Below are positions 1 through 11,103 of a stretch of 64,000 nt of DNA, piece by piece; the first letter of the stretch is position 1, and each line of letters starts with the position of its first letter. Origin of the DNA: Paraphaeosphaeria minitans (lineage: Eukaryota; Ascomycota; Dothideomycetes; Pleosporales; Didymosphaeriaceae); NCBI GenBank assembly GCA_015832175.1, contig WJXW01000007.1, positions 1,736,001 through 1,800,000 on the forward strand, given 5' to 3'. The position numbers were made by a program, and so were the translations under genes. The notes beneath the pieces are model-generated. The model made no database searches and was not told where the DNA came from. It saw only the letters and a list, made by a program, of their open reading frames with translations.

Positions 1-381
1 GGCCATTGGCGACACGGCAGCTTCTCGAACGGAACAACGCTAGCGTGTGCTCCTCTCACAACCCAGGCACACGGCAATTACCTACATGTTGTCTGTTGCG
101 CACAACCTTGCGCTGCCTCGTTCCGAAGGAGAACCCTTGGGGGGATTCCGGTGAGGGCAACCCGCATCGCGACAGCCAATCGACGCCTACCTAGATGGAC
201 CGCCCACTTTTTCAAGCGCACGCGAGACACGGAGGAGACCCGCCTTCGATTTCGCACGGCTGTGGTTCGCCTTCGAGCTGTAAGAAATGTGTAGGTGGGT
301 TCTCTTCGCGGTGAATCACACACGAGTTCACTCGCAGGTAGGTAGGACGGCAGGCGGGGTAGGTATGGTAGGTACCTGGGT
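1..381. other. intergenic, no gene seen
   Basis: Short open frames here overlap on both strands, have no recognisable motif and no convincing splice joins. The stretch leads into the CCTA repeat array. Nothing else can be supported. Confidence 0.6.
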
Positions 382-637
382 ATCTACCTACCTTCCCAGC
401 TACCTACCTAGCTACCTACCTAGCTACCTAGCTACCTAGCTACCTAGCTACCTACCTACCTACCTACGTAGACCTACCTACCTACCTACCTACCTACCTA
501 CCTACCTACCTACCTACGTAGACCTACCTAGCTACCTACCTAGCTACCTACCTACCTACCTACCTACCTACCTACCTACCTACCTACCTACCTACCTACG
601 TAGACCTACCTACCTACCTACCTACCTACCTACCTAC
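382..637. repeat. CCTA/TAGG tetranucleotide array
   Basis: An almost pure run of the tetramer CCTA, interrupted early by GCTACCTA units and three times (about 464, 514 and 597) by the same short variant, CCTACGTAGACC, which contains the palindrome CTACGTAG. The first two interruptions are 50 bp apart and the third about 83 bp further on, which suggests the array grew partly by duplication of a larger unit. The unit is not the usual fungal telomere repeat TTAGGG, so I read it as an intergenic microsatellite rather than a chromosome end. Confidence 0.9.
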
Positions 638-994
638 CCCCGTATGGAGGCAACCTCATCAACATCCGCGCGCCCTCGTTCTCACGCATCTTCTTTCCAG
701 CTGCTTCGCATCACCAGACGTCTTCTTCTTTTTCCAGCACCATTCGCTTGCTCGCCGGTCAAACTGGGGGCGGAAGACATGCAACAGGGCCCGCCTGAAG
801 CAGAGTGAGATTCCTTGACCGGAGCTGCAGGTGCGTGTGCCACTTGGCGCCAGTCTGTGCGTGCCTCACCGGTCCGAGACTGGCACTGGCTTTAAACACA
901 TGGCGCACTGCTGTCTGCATCGCGGGCCTCAGTTGCTTTTCTAGCTGCTTGTTCTTTGCAGTGTGCTTCGCCGGCTCGAGGCTTTGGTCACGAG
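638..994. other. upstream region of the Xaa-Pro aminopeptidase gene
   Basis: No gene. It contains pyrimidine-rich tracts around 690-735 that could belong to the promoter or leader of the downstream peptidase. No defined element can be named. Confidence 0.4.
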
Positions 995-3900
995 ATGGAC
1001 GACTTGGCGATGAATCTCGATGCCCTGAAGCTTGCGGAGCGGCTGCATGGGGCGCGAGAAGGGGAGTACTGGTTGCATCTGGACGCAGAGGGTCCTTTGG
1101 AGAAATATCCAGGTGAGTTTGTTCCGATGATGCGAAATCCATCGTGCAGTGGATGCTGATGATGGGGGGTTGCAGCGAAGCAACATGCGCGCCGGGTGCG
1201 TGAGCGCCTGGACGTGGCCGAGGGCTTGATCTACCTCCCTGGTGCGCCAGCAAGAAGCAATGAGGATAGCGACATGCCTGCGCCATTTCGCCAGCGTCGC
1301 TATTTCTACTATTTGAGCGGTTGCAACGAAACAAGCTGTCAATTGGCGTATGACATCAGACGAGATATTCTCACCTTGTTCATTCCGCGTATCAACCCGG
1401 ATCGCGTTGTTTGGAATGGCCGAAGCTCAACTCCCGCAGAGGCCATGGACAAGTACGATATCGACGAAGTTTTCCACACGGATCAGGTGGAGGCCTGGAT
1501 ACATGACTGGTTCCTTCACTACCGACATGATCAACAACTCTATCTCCTGCACAAGGAACAGACACCACCGTTGCGAATTCCCTGGCCCGTGGACTGCACT
1601 TCGTTGCAGCCTGCGATGAATCAGTGTCGGATGGTCAAAGATGACCATGAGATCAAATTGATTCGCAAGGCGAACGACATCTCGTCCAAAGCGCACAAGC
1701 AGATCCTTGCCAACATTACCAAATTTCACAACGAAGCCCAAGTCGAAGGCCAGTTTCTCAACACGTGCGTCTCGCATCAAGCAAAGCAACAAGCCTACGA
1801 CATCATTGCAGCCTCGGGGCCAAATGCTGGCACTCTGCACTACGATGCCAATAATGAAGACTTTGAGGACCGACAACTTATGTGTCTGGATGCTGGATGT
1901 GAATACGAGCTATACGCATCCGACATCACACGCACATTCCCTCTCTCTACATCTTGGCCCTCGAAAGAGGCCGAGAACATTTACAAGCTCGTTGAACGTA
2001 TGCAAGAAGCCTGTATCCAGAAGCTAGGTCCAGGCGTCCGGTACTTGGATCTTCATGTCCTGGCGCATCAGATTGCCATTGACGGCTTGCTAAAACTTGG
2101 TTTACTGCATAACGGCACACGAGAGGAGATATTCAAGGCGGGGACCAGCAAGGCTTTCTTTCCGCATGGTCTAGGCCACCATGTTGGGTTGGAAGTGCAC
2201 GATGTAGGCCAACAGGAGCTGATGAGCTTGTACAAGCATCCTAAGTACGGCAAGGTGAATTTTCCCGCTCGGACAGTGCAGCCGCGGATGCTGACGAATC
2301 GCAGGTCCCTTCACTATATGCTGAGGATTTCCATCTGTCTGTCTACGACAAGAAACAGTGTATGGCCCCAACAGATCCCCAGAGCCCACATCTAGAAGAG
2401 GGTAACGTGGTTACTGTCGAGCCGGGAATGTAAGATATGACTTGCAAAACCGACCGCAGAAGTGAGGACTGACTGAAGAATTTTAGCTACTTCTCCGCAT
2501 ACGCTTTCAGCCACTTCTATCTACCATCTCCAGTGCACTCTAGATACATCAATACCGAGGTACTCTATAGATACTTTCCAGTAGGAGGGGTTCGGATCGA
2601 GGACGACATCCTCATTACTTCAAAAGGCTATGAGAATCTCACCACCGCGCCAAAGGGCGATGCTATGTTCGCTGTCATCAGAGGGCAGCCCACAGGCCCC
2701 ACTTTCAAGTCTCGCGACACGAGGATGGACACCCTAGACGAGCCACTTCGTCGTGCGCCGGGTATCTCAAGACGTGTGGCGGATCTTTTGGTAAACCCCG
2801 TTTCCCGAGCTGCCACAGAACCTCTTGCCACTGCACGAAGAATAAACGTGGAAGAGGACCCGGCCTTCCAGGATCACTGGCTCTTCAATGATCCACAGAA
2901 AACCGCTCCATGTACCCAAGATGAGAGAAGAGAGATGCCTGCCCAGACTGGGCATCATGCCGTCTCGCAAGATAACCATTTGCCTCTGTGCGGTACTCCT
3001 TCTGCAGGTGTCTTACACATGTACATGGGCTGGGAGAATCAAGTACGAAATAACACGGCTTCTCCTTATCTTGGGATCGATATCAAGGCTCAAGTGCAGA
3101 GATGCCAACAGTGCATTATTCTTTTTGAGACAGTCGACCGCTTGAGGGCTACTCTAAGTCGCTCGACGAGGACCTCGGCAACGACTTCACCGAGCCTTGG
3201 GACCGGCGACTTTGAGTGCCGAAGAAGTAATGAACCAGTACCGGCCACTAGGAATCGATCGGTTGCCCCAGTGGGGCCTAAAGTACCAGAGATGCGACAA
3301 ATCACCCCATTGCCATCGAAAGATTTTGCGAAAGGGACGCTGCGTGAGCTCTCAGCTCCAAAAAAAGAGATACCATCGCCTTCCACCATACAATGTCGCG
3401 GAATGATCAACAACAACACCTCCACTCTACCGCAAGCGAAGACACAACGACGTTCTGTGACCTTCGATAGCATTCATGCAGCATCACGCCCCCAGTCGCT
3501 TGCGGCTCCTCCAGAATACCTTCCAGTGCCCAGTGACTGGTACACCGAATCCCCGCATCCTATGACACTTGCGCAAAACACGCGAACAGACCTTCCCGTG
3601 CACAACCCTTCTGAACCACCAAGAACCACTTCTTCCGTCATCCCAGAGCCTGATCAAACCTCCCAGTGGAACGTCACAAATCTTCCAAGGCACGCCTCGA
3701 AGCCACAACCTCCCTTACCAGAGGCATGGGCGCCTATCGTACAAAGGCAGAGGATGTCGACCAATGTCCTCGCCCGAAGAAGCCTCTCTGCAGCAGCTGA
3801 GCGTGGACACCACACGCACCCGACCGAGTCTCCGCACCGCCCCGACCCGCGCCCTTCGCTGCCAAACCTGCATCAAGGCCCGCCGCTGCAGGCGGCGGCG

Positions 3901-4260
3901 ACGACCACGCGAGTCCGACACGACACCGCTCCGTTGCGAAGCCAGGGTCCAGCCTCGCAGACTCGCCTATTCGTGTGCATGCCGGACGTGTCTTCGCACG
4001 AACACGGGCACGAGCACGAGCATGACGTGGATCACAGACGCTCGACGGGCAGCGCGCTCGGAGTTTCCGTCCGAGGTGGCATCTTGCGCGACGTCCACGT
4101 CCAAGCCCCGCTCGGCAGCCAGGCCATCTCCCACTGGAACGAACAGCGCCGGCGCCAGCACCAGCACATCGAGAGACTCGAGAGAGACTCGAGGCCGTTG
4201 CACGGCGGCTCCAGATTCGGTGGGGAGGAGCTTCCGGGCGTAGACTACGCGCGCTGGTGA
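995..4260 (+). CDS. pepP: Xaa-Pro aminopeptidase (M24B) with long disordered C-terminal extension
   Basis: Metallopeptidase that removes an N-terminal residue next to proline. Introns at 1113-1175, 2255-2304 and 2430-2486 join four exons into 1031 residues; the third intron restores the family motif VEPGIYF. An N-terminal creatinase-like domain ([18 protein letters not shown]) is followed by the pita-bread domain. All five metal ligands are present: D278, D289, H374 (HGLGHHVG), E438 (EPGI) and E479 (RIEDD). The family normally ends near residue 500-600. Here the frame continues about 520 residues further, rich in Pro, Ser, Arg, His and Thr, with a His/Glu-rich stretch ([10 protein letters not shown]). 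The start [11 protein letters not shown] lies 39 codons before the first intron. The catalytic part is certain. The tail is open in frame but has no recognisable domain; an undetected intron or earlier true end is possible. Confidence 0.88.
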
Positions 4261-4388
4261 ACGCGTCCTTGTGCAGGCTCGACGTGGGTCGGATTGGCGG
4301 GTTGGGGCTGAGGCGGGCGAGTCGGTGCAGGTTCACAATGTTCAATTTGGCGATATATATACATACGTTTTACGCTCCTCGTTTTTTT

Positions 4389-4425
4389 CCTCCTCCTCCT
4401 CCTCCTCCTCCTCCTCCTCCTCCTC
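4389..4425. repeat. (TCC)n trinucleotide microsatellite
   Basis: Uninterrupted TCC repeats preceded by a T run and followed by TCTTCTTT. It lies about 130 bp past the pepP stop codon, so it is probably in the 3' untranslated or intergenic DNA. On the opposite strand it reads as a poly-Glu frame, which I regard as an artefact. Confidence 0.9.
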
Positions 4426-4642
4426 TTCTTTCCAGTCTCTAGGTAGGTGTCCTACGTGCCTCGTATCAATACGCTTTCCCTGCAACACCCCATCTTTTGT
4501 ACGAGCCTTACGCAGCCAAGGACAGTAATCACGGCGCAAACAGCTTCAATGCATGTGTAACTGTGCTATTCGCTTCAAATATCCTGCATAGAGGCTTACA
4601 GATCGTGACATCCCTTCGTCCCCATGACAATCCAATGTCTAG

Positions 4643-4662
4643 CCCCCCCCCCCCCCCCCCCC
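4643..4662. repeat. 20-nt poly-C homopolymer
   Basis: Twenty consecutive cytosines in intergenic DNA. Exact length is likely to vary between isolates and is sensitive to sequencing error. Confidence 0.85.
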
Positions 4663-4911
4663 GGTAATACAAACGCCAAAACTCCACCTCCTGACAACAC
4701 ATCCCTGACAACGCCGGCAGCACGTCCAAAGCGTGGTCACTGTCCCAATGCTGATGCTGTCTAAAGCCTGCTCCGAATAGAAAAATCTGCAACGTCGCTT
4801 CGTTATTCGATCCCTGCCAAGACCCAAGCCAGCAGACGCTGCATCAAAGCCGAGAATGACACACAGGTCGTAGGAGTAACCGTCTCCTATGTGTGTGGTC
4901 CACACTCGGGC

Positions 4912-5826
4912 TTAGAAAAAACAGTAGAGAATGCTGCCCGAAGCAGTCAGAAAGACGCCAAACCACCACCATCGATCCGCCTGTTGCTGCTGGGGTGTCC
5001 GCTTGCTGAGCACGTTGAGCGGGAGATCGGCACGCTTGATCTTACTGGAGGTCTTTGCGCCGGCGGTGGAGGTGGTGACTGGGTTGAGAGTCGAGGTTGG
5101 AAGCATCTGGGGCGGTGACATGGCCAAGTAAAGCGGCATGAGCGGCGACCCGTCGAACTTGTAGAGGTTCAATCGTGTCTTCTTCGTGTATCCGTCTTTG
5201 ACAACTTCGTAGCGCTGCGGCCTCGGTCAGCATCTTCGCTGGCGAGTATGGAAGTTGTGTACGAGCAAAGGAGTGTGCATGGGTGGCATACCTCGAACAA
5301 CTCGGTGGTGTTGTATCGCGTGTAGATGGCATTTTTGTATGTGCAGGGGTCGGAGTACAGCTGGCGTCCATCATCCTTGATGGGTGCAAGAGCGAGCGAG
5401 CCATTGTCGAGCTTCTTGAAGCTTCCGTGCTGCCACTGGATGATGCCTTTGGGGCAACTTGGGTTCGATGCTGCAGGGTTCGTTAGCACGTGCTGGTCGC
5501 TTATGTGTACACCGAAGCAGGCGTCTTTGGGGTATCTAGCATACGATTTGCGACGGCGCGGTAGTATGCTTCTTCGAAGTGGCCGTCTGGCGAGAAAGAG
5601 TACGAGATGCCCGTGTGCTTCGGTTCCGTGAATTTGTCGTTGACAGGATCATAGAAGCCCTGACGTCGGTCAGCTTTGGGGCTATTCACAGGCAGAATAG
5701 GCTCCATACCGGCCCCGTCAGCGTCGAATTCGACTTGCTGCTCCAGGTGCCAACCAAGTCTGTGAATGATGCTTGCGCGGCCGCTAGGCCTGTGCCGAGC
5801 AGCAGTGTCGCAAGCGAGGCGCGCAT
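4912..5826 (-). CDS. ROT1: ROT1, ER membrane chaperone/cell-wall assembly factor
   Basis: Rot1 is an essential ER membrane protein of fungi needed for beta-1,6-glucan and glycoprotein maturation. Introns at 5660-5709, 5471-5544 and 5215-5291 join four exons into 237 residues (yeast protein about 256). Visible in order are a signal peptide (MRASLATLLLGTGLAAAQA), the family start FTDLVGTWSSKSN, GFYDP, GISYSFSPDGHFEEA, NPSNPSCPKG, DGRQLYSDPC, YTRYN, the YKFDGSP and LYLAMSPPQMLPTSTLNP motifs, and a C-terminal hydrophobic anchor after RWWWFGV. I chose the ATG at 5826 because it gives the signal peptide; an upstream TTG frame does not. It is divergent from the folate gene starting at 6215 and convergent with pepP. 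All hallmark motifs are present, so the assignment is firm. Confidence 0.95.
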
Positions 5827-6214
5827 CTCGCAATTATGCGGCGATGTAACGAGCGTGGATGGTCGGAGAGTGTGCGCGGGAGTGTGGAGAGGGTTCGTAG
5901 AGCGGGGTCCCGGATTGCAGTGCGATTGTTGTAGAGGTGCTGGCCGGCTTCGCCAGGAGACAAGAATGGAGCAGCCGCGACCGCGCGACAGCGACAGCGA
6001 CAGGGATTATACCGGCGCTAGCGGTGCGGGATCGTCAAGCCACCCAACACACTTGCATCGCCGCCTGGTCGGTGCGAATTGGGCGTCCTTCGCGAAGTCA
6101 TAGGGCGAATGCTGCTTTGTACACGCCAGTTGAAACTTGTGAGACAGCAGAGTCGCCCCGTCTCAGATTGCTGTCGCAGTCCCGGCTTGTTGGACGCAAC
6201 CAGAAGCCACCAAC
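5827..6214. promoter_or_regulatory. shared divergent promoter, ROT1 and 5-formyl-THF cyclo-ligase
   Basis: 388 bp separate the two start codons, which point away from each other, so both promoters must lie here. No TATA box or defined operator stands out. The inference rests on gene orientation only. Confidence 0.5.
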
Positions 6215-7018
6215 ATGGCGGCAGTGGCAGCATTGAAGAAGGACTTGAGGAAAAAGATCAAGAAAATCCTCGCCGATATTCCCGATGCATCAGCTGCTTC
6301 ACAGAGTACGTTCATCGTTCCTACGTTTCGGCAAGGGATGGAAGCTGAGCTGGCATCATCACAGCTTCCAATGCGACAAGCACGCTGCTAGGCATGCCAG
6401 AGTACAAAGCTGCGAGACGCATAAGCGTCTATCTGTCCATGCCTGCAGGCGAGATCTCCACGACTGGCATTGTTCGCGATGCACTTTCTCAGGGTAAAAC
6501 CGTCTTCATTCCCTACACATACGCTCTCGATGCTCCAAAAGAAGGTCAACCCAGATCCATCATGGACATGGTCGAGCTCCGCTCCGTGAATGACTTTGAG
6601 TCGTTGCAGCCGGACAAGTGGAACATCCCCACCCCTACTGCGGACTCGATCCCAGACCGTGCCAACTCGTTCGGCGGCAAAGGCGCTTCCCACGGAGACG
6701 TCACGATTGGGAGCGAAGATGTCGGGCTGGATCTCATCGTAATGCCGGGCATGGCATTCGATTCCAACTTTGGTCGGCTGGGTCACGGCAAGGGATTCTA
6801 TGACTACTTTCTGCGTCGCTGCCACGATGCATCGCAGGTGCCTTTTCGCGGTAAGAAATACTGATTTCCACTTCGGGTGGGTATTCTAACTAACCACGAT
6901 AGTCGGCCTGGCCCTGACGGAGCAGCTGCTCTCGCCAAACGAAGCCGTCCCAATGGACAAGTCCGATTTCCGTCTCGATGCCCTGATCACTGGCGACGGA
7001 GAACTGCGCAGAGCCTAA
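6215..7018 (+). CDS. 5-formyltetrahydrofolate cyclo-ligase
   Basis: ATP-dependent enzyme converting 5-formyl-THF to 5,10-methenyl-THF in one-carbon metabolism. Introns at 6306-6364 and 6851-6902 leave a 230-residue protein, the normal size. The N-terminus has the basic helix ALKKDLRKKIKKIL. The middle has the substrate segment RRISVYLSMPAGEISTTGI, and the nucleotide-binding hallmark GRLGHGKGFYDYF lies at residues 167-179. The end, LDALITGDGELRRA, follows the family pattern. The start ATG at 6215 lies in a CCAACATGG context. The gene is divergent from ROT1 and convergent with SmE, with only 100 bp between the stop codons. I am confident of the function; there is nothing odd in the sequence. 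Confidence 0.94.
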
Positions 7019-7118
7019 ACAGAAACGGTGTGCCATGCCCTCCTACCAATCCTCCAACTACCCTTGGAAGCTGCGTCTCGTCATGGCGCTTGTGGAATGA
7101 AGCTCTGGCGTTGGGAGC

Positions 7119-7618
7119 TCAGTTGTTTATTTGTTGGATAAGAGAAATGTTGTCTCCTTTGAGGAGAACTTGGCCTGGACAGCGTTAGCAACGCGCGGAC
7201 GCCCACCAGGTAGCCGAATGCACTCACCAAGCTTCCTCCGCTCTTCTGGGCTTTCCTTCTTTGCCAGTGTGACCTCGACGGCGTCATCGATGACTAGGTT
7301 CATGAACTCATCAAACCCCTGTGAGCTGTCAGCGCGGTGTCCTGCTGCCAATGCGGCGCCTCTGCCTACCCGCAGCTTTCCCTCGATGCGCATGCCCAGG
7401 TTCTCGTACAGCCATATCGACACGGTCGCGCGCTGCTGCAGAAGCTTGAAGATGAAGTTGATGGGTGGCAAGAGCACTGCAAGTACGTCAGAATCGGGGA
7501 GTCGCGACTGGTACTCGTGCTGGGGACGGCGCACCTTTCTGCCCACCGCGGCCTGTGTACTGGTTAGCTACTGCGCGCAACAAAACGAGCATCATATCGT
7601 ACCTCTGCCTCCAGTCAT
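7119..7618 (-). CDS. SME1: small nuclear ribonucleoprotein SmE
   Basis: Core Sm-ring protein of the U1, U2, U4 and U5 snRNPs, acting in nuclear pre-mRNA splicing. Five exons (introns 7553-7602, 7477-7534, 7319-7369, 7175-7227) encode 95 residues, typical for SmE. The Sm1 motif runs from PPINFIFKLLQQ to GFDEFMNLVIDDA and the Sm2 motif is LLKGDNISLIQQ. The first two coding exons are only 16 and 18 nt, encoding MTGGRGRGGQK; they were placed by requiring good splice sites and continuity into VLLPPINFIF. All introns are 50-58 nt. The gene is divergent from MTR10 (325 bp between starts). The identification is firm. The micro-exon boundaries at the N-terminus are the least certain part. Confidence 0.93.
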
Positions 7619-7943
7619 GATTGCAAGTGGTCTTGTTCGGGATAGCGCGTCCGCGACGTTGTGGGGGTGGACAGGTCGGGCAGTTGAAGCTCTGGGAAAA
7701 TAGCGGGCGGTGAGAAACGAGCCTTCTTGGCGCGCGCGGGACTCGACCTTGTCCATGGACGCAACTTCTTGCCCCCGCAAACAAACCTTGGACCGTCCCC
7801 CACTTCACACACCAGTCGCCTCCTTGACCGGCGCACCTGCCTCGAGCCTGCGAACCCTCGATAGCAGCGACTCATCCCCACCACGAACATATCTGCGCCT
7901 TGCCCGCACGCTCCCTTGTACAGCCCGCGCGGGTCAGCCCACC
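7619..7943. promoter_or_regulatory. shared divergent promoter, SmE and MTR10
   Basis: 325 bp between two start codons facing away from each other. The MTR10 side has a long C/T-rich stretch typical of housekeeping leaders. No specific factor site can be named from sequence alone. Confidence 0.5.
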
Positions 7944-10900
7944 ATGGCATCCAACCGAGTGCAGAACGTCTTCGCGCCGGTGCTGGCGGCGCACAACACC
8001 ATGTCCTCGGGCGCCGACCGTGCACAGAAAGAGCAGGCACATCAGTTTCTCGAGCAGTTTCAGAAATCGGTATGGCGCATGAACATGGCACAAACGGAGC
8101 GCAAGCTGACGGACCGCCATAGAACGAGGCATGGACGACCACACTGGCCATGCTCGAAGCCAACAACGTGGACGCCGCGGCAAAGCTGTTTGCGGTTACC
8201 ACTCTCAAGGGCAAGGTAGGTTGCTTCCGCCAACTGAAGCCCTGCGCTCACAACCACAGATCGTCTATGACTTGCACCAGCTGCCTCGCGAGACGCTCCC
8301 GAAGCTGCGCGAGACTATTATCAGAAATCTGGCGACCTTCCACGCTGGTCCCAAGCCAATCCGACTGCAGCTGTGCGTATGCCTGGCGAACCTGGCGATA
8401 CAGATGACAGAGTGGAAGGATGTCCTACCCCTGATACTATCAACACTGGGCTCAGACCCTGCCACGCTGCCTTGCGTTCTAGATTTCCTCCGTGTTCTGC
8501 CAGAAGAGGTCACACATGGCCGGAAAATCGCTCTTACAGTACGTTCGGTCGAATCACCATGCTCCACCACCACCCACCTACCGGCATTTCCTCACCTTGG
8601 TATCGTGGTATAAAATCAGAGTCACAATCTAATGCTTGGATTTGTCAGGAAACCGAGTTGCAAATGAGGACTTCCGAATTGATCGAGGAAAACGCCCAAC
8701 AAGCCCTGAATCTCCTCGTGCAGTACGCCCAATCATCCCGTACGTTCTTCCCACTCCCACATTTCTGCGCTGACTCAAGTAGCCGCCGCCTCTCAAAATC
8801 CCCAGCTACTGAACTGCATTACATCCTGGATGCGAGAAGTTGCGTTGGACGAGATTGTCAAATCGCCTCTGCTGGGAGTTGTTTTCGCGGCTCTATCAGC
8901 ACCGGATGCCTTCGAGGCCGCTGTCGAATGTGTGTGTGCATTGATCGCCGAAACTAGGGACGTCGACGAGTCAACCAACACGATTTTGGTGCTGTATCCC
9001 CAGGTACTGGCTTTGCGACCCACACTTGCTCGGGCGGCAGAGGAAGAAGATACAGAGGCATACAAGGGCATTGCTCGGATCTTCGCCGAAGCAGGAGAGG
9101 CTTGGTGCTTGCTTATCGCAAGGGTACCCGACCAGTTCGGCGAACTGGTTGAAGTTATCCTTGAGGCAGCGGCACTGGACAAGGAGCGGGACGCCATATC
9201 TCATACATTCAAGTTCTGGTATGATCTGAAGCAATATCTTACGCTCGAGAAGTACACGCCAGCTCGACACCAAATGGCGGATATATACTCCAAGCTTGTC
9301 GACATTATGATCGGCCACTTGGAATATCCAAAACCGGAAAGCGGCGACGAGAAAGATCTTTTCGAGGGAGATCGCGAGCAGGAGGAGAAATTCCGCGAAT
9401 TCCGACACCAGATGGGCGATGTGTTGAAAGACTGCTGTGAGGTTATGAGCGTCACAGAATGTCTTCAGAAACCGTACAACCTCATTCAGGCGTGGGTTCA
9501 AACATATGCCTCTCAGGCAGGTCCGAACCACGTTCCTGAATGGCAAAAGCTGGAGGCTCCGTTGTTCGCTGTGCGAGCTATGGGGCGCATGGTACCACCC
9601 GACGAGAACGTCATGCTGCCTCAACTCATTCCAGTTATGGTGCAAATCCCAGACCATCCCAAAGTCCGGTTCCAAGCTGTCATGGCATTGGGTAGGTACA
9701 CAGAATGGACTGCGCAACATCCAGATACCCTACAACCTCAACTCGACTATATCATGGGTGCTTTCGACCACACCTCGAAAGACGTAACACGTGCTGCAGC
9801 TCTCTCGTTCAAGTTCTTCTGCAATGACTGTGCGAGCTCCCTCGTCGGCTTTATTGGACCTATCCAACAATTCTACGCCAAATACCTCGACGTCCTCCCC
9901 GTCAGCAGCCAAGAGGAGATAACGGATGGTGTTGCTTCTGTCATGGCAAAAGTACCTCTGGAGCAGCTGTATCCTACCCTAAAGCTGTACTGTGATCCAG
10001 TGCTGCAGAGCATCATGTCTATCGCGAATGAAGCGAAGGACGAACCGTCACAGAAGCTTCTGGCAGATAAAATCAACCTTCTTACCATCTTCTTTGAAGT
10101 GGTTAGGCCGCAAATACCAGCAGCACAAGAACACCCGGCAGTTAAGTACTGCCAAGAGGTCTTCCCCATGCTTGGCAATATTGTATCGCATTTTTCGAAG
10201 AGTGTTCCAGTTCTCGAGCGGGTATGCCGATGCTGGCGATATATGGTACTCTCATACAGGACGGCGATGCGCCCTTTACTCCCGTTGCTCGCGACTCAAC
10301 TCGTACAAGGGTTCGAATCATCGAGACAGGGCTGCTTCCTATGGGCCACAGCATCCATCGTCCGCGAGTTCTCAGCCGGTGCGGAAGAGTTTGACTCAAG
10401 CCTGACGAATGATGTCTTCCAGTTTTACGAACAGCAAGCTAAGACCTTCCTGCGAATACTCAGCGATCTACCGCCAGAGGATCTTCCCGACATGATTGAG
10501 GATTTCTTCCGTCTGGCTGGCGAAATGGCCATGTATTACCCGATTGAGTCCATATCGTCACCGCTCATGGACACCATCCTTATGGCTGCCTGCTCGTCTC
10601 TTACGCTGCTGAAAGAAGAGCCCATCATTGCAACTCTTCACTTCCTGCGAGACCTCCTCGGATACGGCCGGAACTTGTCACCATCGAGCAGCTTCGACAA
10701 TTCGCGCCACGAAGTTCCTGAGCAGATACAGACACGTGTGAAGCAACTTGTGGCTGCCGCTGGCATACAACTCGTACAACGCATCATGACAGGCATGATG
10801 TACAGCTTCCCCGAAGGCTGCTTCCCGGATGCATCGGGTGTGCTGCTTGACTTGTTCGAGTTGATGCCAGAACAAGTCGCGGGCTGGGTGCAACAGACCG

Positions 10901-11103
10901 TAGGAATGCTGCCACAGGGTAGCATCACCCCACAAGAAAGCGAGCGGTTCCTAAACAACATTAGACAGCGAATCCAGACGGGAGACATTCGCATGATCCG
11001 GACAATCCTGCAAGACTTCACGACGAGCTACAGGCGGAGAAATGTGGCGCCCCGTGAGGGCCTCGGTAGGCTCGAAGCCAGTCGATTCAGGTTCTCTGGT
11101 TGA
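7944..11103 (+). CDS. MTR10: importin-beta-type nuclear import receptor Mtr10/transportin-3
   Basis: Karyopherin that carries SR-like and Npl3-type RNA-binding proteins into the nucleus. Introns at 8070-8122, 8216-8259, 8539-8648 and 8740-8782 give 969 residues, matching Mtr10 (about 970). The N-terminal part has the importin-beta N-domain pattern (KEQAHQFLEQFQKS, NEAWTTTLAMLE, FAVTTLKGK, LRETIIRNL). The rest is a helical HEAT-repeat solenoid with family segments such as WMREVALDEIVKSPLL and FKFWYDLKQYL. The last exon, over 2.3 kb, is uninterrupted. All joins keep the frame and match conserved blocks, including the TTLKGKIVYDLHQLP junction. Distinguishing Mtr10 from other transportins rests on overall resemblance, so the subtype is likely rather than proven. 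Confidence 0.92.

Larger units (their letters stand above)
4261..4911. other. intergenic between convergent pepP and ROT1
   Basis: Holds the shared 3' flanks of two convergent genes plus two simple repeats listed separately. No additional gene is supported. Confidence 0.6.

Noticed and set aside
382..637. Telomere or subtelomere repeat
   Set aside because: The unit is CCTA, not the TTAGGG repeat usual in filamentous ascomycetes, and it is followed directly by housekeeping genes.
4342..4539. Minus-strand frame with a long Glu run
   Set aside because: The Glu run is only the TCC microsatellite read backwards; no protein-like context.
10311..10320. GGTTCGAATC, a tRNA B-box-like sequence
   Set aside because: It lies inside a conserved coding exon of MTR10 with no matching acceptor stem or A box.
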